A stretch of 64,000 nucleotides of DNA from Flavobacterium sp. I3-2 (lineage in GTDB: Bacteria; Bacteroidota; Bacteroidia; Flavobacteriales; Flavobacteriaceae), in contig NZ_CP058306.1 of NCBI RefSeq assembly GCF_013389595.1, forward strand, positions 2,232,001-2,296,000. Reading direction: 5' to 3'. Below the pieces are notes generated by a model. It worked only from the letters and a program-made list of their open reading frames with translations. It searched no databases and was not told the origin of the DNA. Positions within the stretch are counted from its first letter, which is position 1. Every line of letters begins with the position of its first letter. The position numbers and the translations under genes are program-made. This document shows, piece by piece, positions 17,278 to 26,009 of the stretch.

Positions 17278-17315
17278 AAAACGAGGTAAGCTGTAAAGGT
17301 TACCTCGTTTTTTTT
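17278..17315. terminator. terminator between acnB and the convergent exported-protein pair
   Basis: A 12-bp stem (17278-17289 with 17300-17311), ten-base loop and T8. A-rich flanks on the left make it usable from the other strand too. Confidence 0.8.
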
Positions 17316-17907
17316 AATATAAGTTTTGATTTATTATATAATTAGAGCTTTTGATAGCTGTTATATTATTTATAAAATCTTCTTTATCTAAATAAATGGT
17401 ATTGATTTTATTTGCTAAGTCAACTAACATAATCATAGCATAAACTCTATAACTTTTAGTCAATTCATCATAAGAGTCATAATCTATTTGCCCTCCTGAT
17501 AAAATAAGAATATAATCATTAACCCATTTTCCATCGTTGAAAGCGCAAGATGAACCACAAAAATGAATCCTTGTTTTATTACGAGTTCCAATTTCTAAAA
17601 GATCTGTTTCTTGATCAACATCACCATAAGAATTGTAATCGACAGCAAAGGTTTTAGACGGATTATACAAGATGAATTCTTCAGAATTTTGTAAATATAA
17701 ATTCCAATCATCAATTTCAAATGGTGGAAAGTCATCATTTTCAATTTCAGATGAAGTTTCAATAACAAAATTGTCAAAATCTAAATGTGGAAATTCGTTT
17801 AATAATTCAGAAAAATTATCTCGAATAAAAGGTTCGTACGTTTTTAAATTTTGTGCAGAAACTTTCATAAAACTGATGAATAAGATGAGTGTAATAAGTG
17901 TTTTCAT
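17314..17907 (-). CDS. hypothetical exported protein, paralogue of the next gene
   Basis: A 197-residue protein with a signal peptide (to about residue 18, ending VSAQ). The mature start NLKTYEPFIRDNFSELL closely matches DLKTFEPFIRKNFPEFI of the 211-residue protein encoded just upstream on the same strand, and both share WNLY/WNEYI and a later GxxxxFxxxKWVND segment, so they arose by tandem duplication. A Cys pair sits in FCGSSCAFNDG. No family recognised. Both genes lie between two aconitase genes on the opposite strand. Confidence 0.75.
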   Translation of the reverse strand: MKTLITLILFISFMKVSAQNLKTYEPFIRDNFSELLNEFPHLDFDNFVIETSSEIENDDFPPFEIDDWNLYLQNSEEFILYNPSKTFAVDYNSYGDVDQETDLLEIGTRNKTRIHFCGSSCAFNDGKWVNDYILILSGGQIDYDSYDELTKSYRVYAMIMLVDLANKINTIYLDKEDFINNITAIKSSNYIINQNLY

Positions 17908-17918
17908 TTTATTTGATT

Positions 17919-18554
17919 TTAATTGTCATCTTCTAAATCTTCGTAAATTTTTGGTTTCGATTTTTTATTTTGGTAAAAAGAATCTGCTAGATTTTTTTCA
18001 TCTGAATAATAAATAAGTGTTTTATTTTTTAAATCTAAAATATAAATACTAGGGCAAAAATCTCGATAACCAATTTCCGAATAAGCTAAAATTATTGCCA
18101 TTTCGTTATCGACCCATTTTGCTTCTACAAAAGCGCCTGAAGGACCTGAACTAGAAAGTTTATAAGTTTTATGATTTTTAACTATTCCTAATTTTAATTC
18201 ACTATCCGCATCATATGAACCATAATATTTACGATTCTTTTTTCTCAAACCTACTTTTGAACTATATAAATCAATGTAAAAATCTTTGCTAGAATTGTAA
18301 TCTAGAAAAGGTTTGTAAAGTTTTATGTATTCATTCCATTCTTTAAAAGTGTAGTTAGTTAAATCTAGCGAATCTTCTGTAAAATTTATTTTCTTTTCTC
18401 CATTTGATTTAAAATTATCAAAATTTTTAAGTTTAAAATGTTTTATAAATTCAGGGAAATTTTTTCGAATAAAAGGTTCGAACGTTTTTAAATCTTGTGC
18501 GGACATTTTAAAAAAAACACAAGACAATAAGAAAGCTATTACTATTTTTTTCAT
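17919..18554 (-). CDS. hypothetical exported protein, paralogue of its neighbour
   Basis: A 211-residue protein with a signal peptide (to about residue 19, ending MSAQ) and a basic, Lys-rich mature part. It shares its N-terminal mature sequence and the GPSGAFVEAKWVDNEMAIIL region with the 197-residue protein 11 bases downstream; the two probably share a transcript. The Cys pair of the paralogue is replaced by SGPSGAF. Function unknown; DUF-like without a name I can give. Confidence 0.75.
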   Translation of the reverse strand: MKKIVIAFLLSCVFFKMSAQDLKTFEPFIRKNFPEFIKHFKLKNFDNFKSNGEKKINFTEDSLDLTNYTFKEWNEYIKLYKPFLDYNSSKDFYIDLYSSKVGLRKKNRKYYGSYDADSELKLGIVKNHKTYKLSSSGPSGAFVEAKWVDNEMAIILAYSEIGYRDFCPSIYILDLKNKTLIYYSDEKNLADSFYQNKKSKPKIYEDLEDDN

Positions 18555-18706
18555 AAGTATAAAGTTGGTTAACTAAAGGTACTAAAAATATTTATAAATA
18601 GAATCATTTTAAATAGAGGGAGTTAACATTTTTTTAAAAGCAAATTCTAATAATAATTGGTAAATTGTAGATGTATTTTAAAAATTTAAACTCAAAAAAA
18701 ATAATT

Positions 18707-20968
18707 ATGGCTTTTGATATTGAAATGATAAAAAAAGTGTACGATAAAATGCCTGCTCGCGTTGATAAAGCACGCGAATTGGTTGGTCGTCCACTTACAC
18801 TTTCCGAAAAGATTTTATATGCACATTTATGGGAAGGTGTTCCGACTCAAAAATTTGAAAGAGGTAAAGATTATGTTGATTTTGCTCCAGACCGTGTTGC
18901 TTGTCAAGATGCGACGGCTCAAATGGCTTTGTTACAGTTTATGCACGCTGGTAAAGAAAAATCGGCTGTACCAACAACCGTTCATTGCGACCACTTAATT
19001 CAAGCTAAAGTTGGTGCAGAAAAAGATTTAGCAGTTGCAAATTCGCAATCTAAAGAAGTTTTCGATTTCTTATCATCAGTAACAAACAAATATGGAATTG
19101 GTTTTTGGAAACCAGGTTCAGGAATTATCCACCAAATCTTATTAGAAAATTATGCTTTCCCTGGAGGAATGATGATTGGAACCGATTCACATACAGTAAA
19201 CGCTGGTGGATTGGGAATGTTAGCTATCGGAGTTGGTGGTGCAGATGCTGTTGATGTAATGTCTGGAATGGCTTGGGAATTGAAATTTCCTAAATTAATC
19301 GGAGTGAAATTAACTGGAAAACTAAACGGTTGGACTGCTCCAAAAGATGTGATTCTTCGCGTCGCTGATATTCTAACTGTAAAAGGTGGAACTGGAGCTA
19401 TTGTTGAATATTTCGGTGAAGGTGCACTTTCGATGTCTGCAACCGGTAAAGGTACGATTTGTAATATGGGCGCTGAAATTGGAGCAACAACTTCAACTTT
19501 TGGTTATGACGATTCGATGCGTCGTTATCTTTCTGCAACCGGACGTCAAGATGTGGTAGATGCTGCCGATAAGGTTGCCTCGTATTTAACTGCAGATGCT
19601 GAAGTTTATGCAAATCCAGAACAATATTTTGATCAGTTAATCGAAATCAATTTATCGGAATTAGAACCTTATATTAACGGACCTTTTACACCGGATCGTG
19701 GAACACCTGTTTCTAAAATGAAAGAAGAAGCAGCGAAAAATGATTGGCCAATTAAAGTAGAATGGGGATTGATTGGTTCTTGTACCAATTCGTCTTACGA
19801 AGATATGTCACGTGCAGTTTCTATCGTAAACCAAGCGGTTGAATTAGGAATTACACCAAAAGCTGAGTTTGGAATCAATCCAGGTTCTGAGCAAATTCGT
19901 TTTACGATAGAACGTGATGGAATTTTAGAAGCTTTTGAAAAAATGGGAACTAAAGTATTTACGAATGCTTGTGGACCTTGTATTGGACAATGGGATAGAG
20001 AAGGTGCTGATAAACAAGAAAAAAATACCATCGTACATTCGTTTAATAGAAACTTTTCTAAGCGTGCCGATGGAAATCCGAATACCCATGCTTTTGTAAC
20101 TTCTCCAGAAATGGTTGCTGCTTTAGCAATTTCGGGACGTTTAGATTTCAATCCGATTACAGATACTTTAATTAATGATAATGGTGAAGAGGTAAAATTC
20201 AAACCGCCATTTGGTGACGAATTACCTAAAAAAGGATTTGCTGTTGATGATCCAGGTTTTCAAGCTCCAGCTGAAAATGGTTCAGCAATCGAAGTAATTG
20301 TTTCTCCAACTTCACAACGTTTACAATTGTTAGAACCTTTTAAACCTTGGGATGGTAAAAATATTACGGGAGCTAAATTGTTAATTAAAGCGTTCGGAAA
20401 ATGTACAACCGACCATATCTCTATGGCTGGACCTTGGTTACGTTTCCGTGGACATTTAGACAATATTTCTAATAATATGTTAATCGGTGCAGAAAATGCA
20501 TTTAATCATAAAACCAATTGGGTTAAAAATGAATTAACGGGTGTTTATGGCGAAGTACCTGCGGTTCAAAGAGCTTATAAAGCTGCTGGTGTTCCTACAA
20601 TTGTTGTTGGAGATCAGAATTACGGTGAGGGTTCTTCTCGTGAACATGCGGCTATGGAACCACGTCATTTAGGTGTAATGGCTGTTTTGGTTAAATCGTT
20701 TGCACGTATTCACGAAACCAATTTAAAGAAACAAGGAATGCTTGCTTTAACGTTTGCTAACGAAGCAGATTATGATAAAATTTTAGAAGACGATACCATT
20801 AACTTTTTAGATTTAGTTGATTTTGCACCTGGTAAAACGTTGACTTTAGAATTTGTCCATAAGGATGGTTCTAAAGATTTAATTGTTGCCAATCATTCGT
20901 ATAACGAACAACAAATCGAATGGTTTAAAGCAGGTTCTGCATTAAACTTGATTGCTGCAGGAAAATAA
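18707..20968 (+). CDS. acn: aconitate hydratase (mitochondrial-type)
   Basis: A 753-residue aconitase of the mitochondrial/AcnA-like branch. The [4Fe-4S] ligands Cys359 ([10 protein letters not shown]), Cys422 and Cys425 ([12 protein letters not shown]) sit at the same spacing as in the mitochondrial enzyme, and the swivel domain with [14 protein letters not shown] is at the C-terminus, unlike AcnB. The frame opens at 18671, but homologues begin [18 protein letters not shown], so the ATG at 18707 is used. It duplicates the reaction of the acnB product nearby; division of labour (growth phase, oxidative stress) is known from other bacteria and only inferred here. Confidence 0.94.
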   Translation: MAFDIEMIKKVYDKMPARVDKARELVGRPLTLSEKILYAHLWEGVPTQKFERGKDYVDFAPDRVACQDATAQMALLQFMHAGKEKSAVPTTVHCDHLIQAKVGAEKDLAVANSQSKEVFDFLSSVTNKYGIGFWKPGSGIIHQILLENYAFPGGMMIGTDSHTVNAGGLGMLAIGVGGADAVDVMSGMAWELKFPKLIGVKLTGKLNGWTAPKDVILRVADILTVKGGTGAIVEYFGEGALSMSATGKGTICNMGAEIGATTSTFGYDDSMRRYLSATGRQDVVDAADKVASYLTADAEVYANPEQYFDQLIEINLSELEPYINGPFTPDRGTPVSKMKEEAAKNDWPIKVEWGLIGSCTNSSYEDMSRAVSIVNQAVELGITPKAEFGINPGSEQIRFTIERDGILEAFEKMGTKVFTNACGPCIGQWDREGADKQEKNTIVHSFNRNFSKRADGNPNTHAFVTSPEMVAALAISGRLDFNPITDTLINDNGEEVKFKPPFGDELPKKGFAVDDPGFQAPAENGSAIEVIVSPTSQRLQLLEPFKPWDGKNITGAKLLIKAFGKCTTDHISMAGPWLRFRGHLDNISNNMLIGAENAFNHKTNWVKNELTGVYGEVPAVQRAYKAAGVPTIVVGDQNYGEGSSREHAAMEPRHLGVMAVLVKSFARIHETNLKKQGMLALTFANEADYDKILEDDTINFLDLVDFAPGKTLTLEFVHKDGSKDLIVANHSYNEQQIEWFKAGSALNLIAAGK

Positions 20969-20982
20969 TTGAATTTTCTATT

Positions 20983-21025
20983 ATAAATCAAAAGCCAGTC
21001 GATTTTAGACTGGCTTTTGATTTAT
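20983..21025. terminator. bidirectional terminator after the aconitase gene
   Basis: A perfect 18-bp stem (20983-21000 with 21008-21025) with a seven-base loop between two convergent genes. The CAAAAGCCAGTC core has A and T stretches on both sides. Confidence 0.8.
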
Positions 21026-21026
21026 A

Positions 21027-21854
21027 TCATTTTAAAAATTTCTTTACAATTAAATAAGTTAAATATACAAAAAGTCCTGTAGTAATTAAAACAACTAATG
21101 GATGAGACAAAATAGCTATGTTTGCTTTTTGAGAAATAAGTCCAAAGAAAACAATATTACCAATTAAAATAGGAGCTAAAAATTTTATTGCAATTTTTAT
21201 TTGAATATTCTTATTTGCTTTTTTTGATTCTTCGTTTTCTAATAGATGAGAGAAATTACCTAAAATAAATATTTTAATTTCTTCAATCTCTTTTGTTTTT
21301 AAACCAAATGAATAATAAATTTCAGAATCTGTATAAATTTCAAAATTGTTTTTATAAATTCTAAAAAAACGAATATCAATAATTTGGATTAAATGAAAAC
21401 GATTAAAATTAAATTTACTTCCTGGAATTTTATTTGCGTGCAACTCAATATAAGTAGTATTAAAAACGAAAAATTCATCAGCTAAATCTCTAGAATATTT
21501 AGGTTTAAAGATATCAGAAAATTTAGCGCATTTTAAAAATGCAATAAATGGAAATGTTGAAATGAAAATAAATAAAACTAAGAGAAACCGTATGTTTTCA
21601 ATAAAATATGTTGAAACACTTAAAATTAATCCAATTATAAAGCAAAGTAACAGATTTGGAATTTTGGTTTTTACAAGTAAAACTACAAAACAACCAATCC
21701 CGAAGCCAATTAATGTAGCATTAGGTGATTTTACGTAAGATGCAAAAATAATAAACAGAAAAATTATACTGTAAAGTATAACGTTTACTTTATCTTTATT
21801 TTCGGCAGTTATTCTTGCGTTTTTTCTGTAAAACTTGAGTTCTGTTTTTTTCAT
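21027..21854 (-). CDS. hypothetical membrane protein
   Basis: A 275-residue protein with four or more hydrophobic segments in two groups, about residues 25-110 (VILYSIIFLFIIFASYV, LIGFGIGCFVVLLV, LLLCFIIGLILSV, FLLVLFIFISTFPFIAF) and about 220-275 (ILIGNIVFFGLI, VLITTGLFVYLTYLIV), around a soluble middle portion (LHANKIPGSKFNFNRFHLIQIIDIRFF) that resembles a PH-like or DUF-type fold. The adjacent helicase gene lies on the same strand 82 or more bases upstream. No family assigned. Confidence 0.65.
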   Translation of the reverse strand: MKKTELKFYRKNARITAENKDKVNVILYSIIFLFIIFASYVKSPNATLIGFGIGCFVVLLVKTKIPNLLLCFIIGLILSVSTYFIENIRFLLVLFIFISTFPFIAFLKCAKFSDIFKPKYSRDLADEFFVFNTTYIELHANKIPGSKFNFNRFHLIQIIDIRFFRIYKNNFEIYTDSEIYYSFGLKTKEIEEIKIFILGNFSHLLENEESKKANKNIQIKIAIKFLAPILIGNIVFFGLISQKANIAILSHPLVVLITTGLFVYLTYLIVKKFLK

Positions 21855-21936
21855 TTACTCAATTTCAATTCTATTTAAAATCAATTTGTGCAAGTTTTAA
21901 TTTGTTGATTATTTAAATATTAATATCGTTTAAAAA

Positions 21937-22164
21937 TCAATTTAATTTTTTTAATTCTATGTTTAAATTTTGCCAACAATTGTGACTCCAAATTCTGTGA
22001 TATTTGTAACCATTTCCTGTTAAAATACGTTCTTTATGAATGTCTTCTAAATAAGCTAATTGATGGTCGTAATTAGGTTTGCTTAAACATTCAATGGCCA
22101 TTGGATTTCTATTTTCGTTTTCGAATAAAATATCAATTTCGTAACCACCATAAGCCAATTTTTT
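21937..22164 (-). pseudogene. detached C-terminal Vsr-like nuclease domain of the SF1 helicase
   Basis: About 75 residues, LAYGGYEIDILFENENRNPMAIEC and on to YHRIWSHNCWQNLNIELKKLN, match the C-terminal Vsr/MTES_1575-type restriction-endonuclease fold that ends many large SF1 helicases (the ID...IEC core and the HRIWS strand are visible). The piece has no ATG; it would be read only from a TTG at 22158. It continues the helicase in the next frame, the switch falling at an A7 run (minus strand 22165-22159). Removing one A joins the two into one protein of about 1,320 residues, so this is the broken end of that gene or a sequencing error. Confidence 0.7.
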
Positions 22165-25100
22165 TCTCAGTTTTAGAATTCGGAAAATGTGCTTTTACAT
22201 TCGAATAAATTTCATCTAACAACACATTTGATTTTGAATTATGCATCGTTTCATTGACATTGTAAGAAGCTAAATGGGATAAAATTTCCAAACGTTTTTC
22301 GTTATTCTCATCACTAACCGCCTTGCAATATGCCAAATAAGCATATAAAACCGCTTTACGATTATTGCTTTTTTCTTGTTTTAACGCATCGTTATAATTC
22401 TGAAAAAATTCTTCTGGAATAGAATTACAGATGTATATTTTTTCTTTTGCACGAGTGATGATTACGTTTAATAATTTGTAACCTTTAGAATGGTTTATCG
22501 GACCATAACTTTGTACGAATTTGCCGCTTTTTTTACGTCCGTAAGTTGTTGAAATGATGATAATATCGCGTTCATCACCCTGAATATTTTCAAGATTTTT
22601 AATAAATAATCCAGCTTGTTCAAGTGCTAAAATCTTATTTCTAAAAAGTTCATTTCCTTCGCTGTTTACCAACTGATTTATGGTACGTTTGATGTAATTA
22701 CGTTGGGTAATATTAAATGTGGCAATTCCGACAGATGGATAATTTCCGTTTTCTAAAGGTTCGATATTTTTTAGAATGTCGATAACCTTATTTACTTCTT
22801 CGATATTAATATGTTCTTCGAAAATGCCATCGACCTGAAAAAATTCAATTGGTTTTTTATCGTTTTTAGACGGAAGTGGTTTCAAACGCGATTGATAAAA
22901 AGCTGCATTTGAAAAATCGATTAAATACGGATGTTTTGAACGATAATGAAAATCTAAATAATTCTTCTCAAAGTTAAATTCCAAAGCATAATCTAAAAGC
23001 GATTCGATATTTGAAACTGCATTTATAATTTCAGTTTCCGAATTTTCGGTTTCAATATCATCTTCATCGTCAATATTGCCATCAAACACGCGACTAAAAT
23101 AATTTGAAGGCGGCATTTGATGTTCATCACCAGCAATAACAACTTTTTTACCTTTTAGCATCGCAGGTAAATTATCTTCGAGTTTTAATTGGCTGGCTTC
23201 GTCAAAGACCACATAATCAAAATAAAAATTTTTGCCCTGAAAAAGATTACTACAGCTATCAGGTGTAATTAAAATAATAGGAAAAAACGTCGTGAAAACA
23301 TCAATATCTTTAGCAACAATTTGACGTAAGGTTAAACGTTTGTGATTAACACTGCTTCGCTTGTTGTACAAATTCGCAACTGTTAAATCTTTGTTTGCAT
23401 TTTCAAATTGTTTAACGATTTCACGTTGTGATTTATCCCAAAAATACTTGATAAAGTCTTTCTGAACAATTCCAAAATAACTTAGTTTATTAGCAAATTC
23501 TGAATATTCAAGATTATCCGTAAGCAAACTATTGTCTGCATTTTTTTGCAATAATTTAGAGAAATAAACAAAGAATAAACTAGCTTCCCATGAATCTATA
23601 TTTTTTAGTTTTTCTAGAATCGATTTCTGAAATGAATTTAAATGGTTATAAAATACAAACCAATCGTACTCAATTAAAAATAAATTTTCATTTTGAGATT
23701 TATAAGTTTGATAATTTTCAAACAGTTTTTCGATGTTTATTTTTAAGTCAACAAAAGTTGAAATCAATTCAAAATTTAAAACAATTTGTTCTGATTTTAA
23801 TTGATTGATTAAAGATTTAAGCAGATTCGAAATGTTTTCTGATTCAGAATTTATAATGCTTTTGTCGTAAATGGTTATAAAATTGAGCTGTGAAAATTCG
23901 TCTAAAATTCCGGGTTCAAATTTACTTTTAGCTACATCAATTTTCGAATTATAATTTAAAATCTCATTTACATTTTGCTTTAAATCAGAAGTAATTTCGA
24001 TAGTTTCTAAATATTTTTCTTGACTTAATTTCTTAATTTCGATGCTTAAATTTTGTAAACGTTCTTGTGTTTGTAAGACTTTCTTTTTTGAACTCGAAAA
24101 GAAGCTCAAAAATTTGTAAAAAAAGCCACTTGTTTTTTCTAAATTAAAAACAGCAGAATCGGTTGGTAACGTTGCGTTTAATAATTCAACTTCATTAATT
24201 ATTTGGTTTGCTTGTTCCAGTTTTTCAATAAATTCAGCTTTTCGTTTTTCATTAAAAAACAGTTGATATTTTTTAATTTTTGTCAATATTTCATTCCAAA
24301 GTTTTTGATAGTTTTCAAGTGAATTATCAATCTTTGTTTGTGCCGAAAAATAGTTTTCATCGATTAATGCATTCCAATTTAAAAAGGTTTTTTCTTCAAT
24401 TTTTTTGTAATTGCGAAATAACGATTCGCCTTTTTCAATTAAAACGTTCAATTGATTAAATTCCGCATCTGAAAATTCAAATGAAAATCCATCCAAATCA
24501 ATTTCTTGTTTCAACTTTTCATAGACCAACAACGAGCCGATAATTTCAGTCCAATTTTTATCATTAATTAAAGTACTATTTAATTTGTGATGCGATGCAT
24601 TAATTTTTTGTTTCGAGTCCGATAAACTTTTTACAGCATTTTCTAAGCTAATAACCGCCGTTTTTATTTCGTCAGATTTTTTAAAACCTGGCTGGTCCAC
24701 AATTTCGCGAACTGCTTGAACCACTGTTTTTCTATCCGTAACTGAATCTTTAATCAATACACAAAATTTACCTAAACCTTTTTCGTTTAAAGCATTATGT
24801 AAAACCTCAAGCGCGGTTTGTTTTTCGCAAACTACAATGGTTTTTTGTTTATTTTCAAGTGCATTAATCAATAACGCGGTTAATGTTTGACTTTTTCCTG
24901 TTCCGGGCGGACCTTGAATTAAAATCTTATTTGTTGATTTTAAACTTTCTAGAATTTGCTGTTGCGACGGGTCGGTTTGAATAGCACTAAAAGTTTGAAA
25001 ATCGGTATTTGAGTTCGTTTCAATCGGAATAAAATTAGATTTTAACGCATCGTAATCGTTTATGATGTTTTGTTTTTGAACTTCAAAAAGTGAAAGTAAA

Positions 25101-25894
25101 CCTGATTTTAAAATTAATCCATCGCCTTTTTTTGTCAGTTTTTCTTCGTAAAATGATTTTGCCTTTATTTGCGGAATTTCCTCATAATTACTTAATAAAA
25201 AATCGATGTTTTGTTCGATTTTAAGTTGTTCTAAAATTTTAGTACAAATCTGAAACAATTCGGTTTTATCAATTTTACCATCTTCAAGCATTTCGTCCGG
25301 AATTTTTTCCAAGATAATTCCGCAATCACTTTGTAAATGATTAATCAAAACTTCATTTAAATAAATTGGGTCATCTTCAGAACGCGAAATTTCCCAAGTA
25401 TTCATTTCGTTCAATTGTTTCATTTTCACCGACCAAATTAAAATGGGCGCAGCTGTAATTTGTCCATCATTTAAATCGCGACGAATTAAAATCGGAAAAC
25501 CGAAACCCAAAGTATTGATTCCTTTTTCGGATTGGATAACTTCGTTCTGAAAAATCAGATTTTCAATGTTTTGTGTAATTTTTTTTAAATCTTCAGACAA
25601 CAAAACATCGGTTGATTCGTCAATATTTTCGAAATTTAAATTTGAAATTTTATGTTGATTTTCGTTTTCAGTATTTGGTTTGTCGAAAATCGAAAAACGA
25701 AAATTCATATTTCGTTGCGTCAACAAATCAAGAATAAAACGTTCGGGTAAACTTTTAAAAATGGCACTTAATTTAGCAATATCAAATTTATAACGCGAAT
25801 TTCCCGGAATTGCATTTAAATGCACACCACGACGATTTCCGGTTTTAAGTTTACTCTGAAATGATTCAAATAATTCTGAACTAAAATTTTGCAT
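22133..25894 (-). CDS. large SF1 (UPF1/DNA2-like) helicase, C-terminus frameshifted
   Basis: A 1,253-residue ORF. Residues 1-300 resemble the DUF4011-type N-terminal region (LGFGFPILIRRD...APILIWSVKMKQ). Walker A is GPPGTGKS at 328-335, followed by a coiled-coil insertion of about 480 residues (400-880), Walker B DEAS near 900, GDEHQMPP (motif III), then motifs V/VI (IQGDERDIIIISTTYG near 1106, NVIITRAKEKIYIC near 1146). Such proteins unwind nucleic acid; relatives with a C-terminal nuclease are often defence-associated. The ORF ends in a short out-of-frame tail (IGLWWLRN) just after an A7 run, where the nuclease domain would start. Stands alone; foreign origin not evident from composition. 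Confidence 0.85.
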   Translation of the reverse strand: MQNFSSELFESFQSKLKTGNRRGVHLNAIPGNSRYKFDIAKLSAIFKSLPERFILDLLTQRNMNFRFSIFDKPNTENENQHKISNLNFENIDESTDVLLSEDLKKITQNIENLIFQNEVIQSEKGINTLGFGFPILIRRDLNDGQITAAPILIWSVKMKQLNEMNTWEISRSEDDPIYLNEVLINHLQSDCGIILEKIPDEMLEDGKIDKTELFQICTKILEQLKIEQNIDFLLSNYEEIPQIKAKSFYEEKLTKKGDGLILKSGLLSLFEVQKQNIINDYDALKSNFIPIETNSNTDFQTFSAIQTDPSQQQILESLKSTNKILIQGPPGTGKSQTLTALLINALENKQKTIVVCEKQTALEVLHNALNEKGLGKFCVLIKDSVTDRKTVVQAVREIVDQPGFKKSDEIKTAVISLENAVKSLSDSKQKINASHHKLNSTLINDKNWTEIIGSLLVYEKLKQEIDLDGFSFEFSDAEFNQLNVLIEKGESLFRNYKKIEEKTFLNWNALIDENYFSAQTKIDNSLENYQKLWNEILTKIKKYQLFFNEKRKAEFIEKLEQANQIINEVELLNATLPTDSAVFNLEKTSGFFYKFLSFFSSSKKKVLQTQERLQNLSIEIKKLSQEKYLETIEITSDLKQNVNEILNYNSKIDVAKSKFEPGILDEFSQLNFITIYDKSIINSESENISNLLKSLINQLKSEQIVLNFELISTFVDLKINIEKLFENYQTYKSQNENLFLIEYDWFVFYNHLNSFQKSILEKLKNIDSWEASLFFVYFSKLLQKNADNSLLTDNLEYSEFANKLSYFGIVQKDFIKYFWDKSQREIVKQFENANKDLTVANLYNKRSSVNHKRLTLRQIVAKDIDVFTTFFPIILITPDSCSNLFQGKNFYFDYVVFDEASQLKLEDNLPAMLKGKKVVIAGDEHQMPPSNYFSRVFDGNIDDEDDIETENSETEIINAVSNIESLLDYALEFNFEKNYLDFHYRSKHPYLIDFSNAAFYQSRLKPLPSKNDKKPIEFFQVDGIFEEHINIEEVNKVIDILKNIEPLENGNYPSVGIATFNITQRNYIKRTINQLVNSEGNELFRNKILALEQAGLFIKNLENIQGDERDIIIISTTYGRKKSGKFVQSYGPINHSKGYKLLNVIITRAKEKIYICNSIPEEFFQNYNDALKQEKSNNRKAVLYAYLAYCKAVSDENNEKRLEILSHLASYNVNETMHNSKSNVLLDEIYSNVKAHFPNSKTEKKIGLWWLRN

Positions 25895-25949
25895 ATTGGT
25901 TTTATCAAATGAAAATTAAAGTTATAAAAAATAGTTGTTGATTTGATAT

Positions 25950-25981
25950 AAAAAAAATAACCTCGAAAAAATCGAGGTTAT
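25950..25981 (-). terminator. intrinsic terminator of gap
   Basis: A ten-bp stem (25957-25966 with 25972-25981) and five-base loop; read on the minus strand it is followed by T8. It lies 29 bases after the GAPDH stop and ahead of the helicase gene. Confidence 0.75.
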
Positions 25982-26009
25982 AATATATCATTTGGTTATT
26001 TCTAACCTA

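Noticed and set aside
17672..18016. 114-residue plus-strand frame
   Set aside because: Antisense to the exported paralogue pair, which have clear signal peptides and mutual similarity.
19795..20202. 135-residue minus-strand frame inside the second aconitase gene
   Set aside because: Shadow of the aconitase frame; no signal or family.
22151..22158. Independent gene starting at TTG 22158 or ATG 22151
   Set aside because: The segment is the exact continuation of the helicase in another frame; a separate gene would lack the N-terminal part of the nuclease fold.
21027..25894. Defence island or prophage at 21-26 kb
   Set aside because: Only one candidate defence gene is present; no integrase, tRNA, direct repeats or composition shift were seen.
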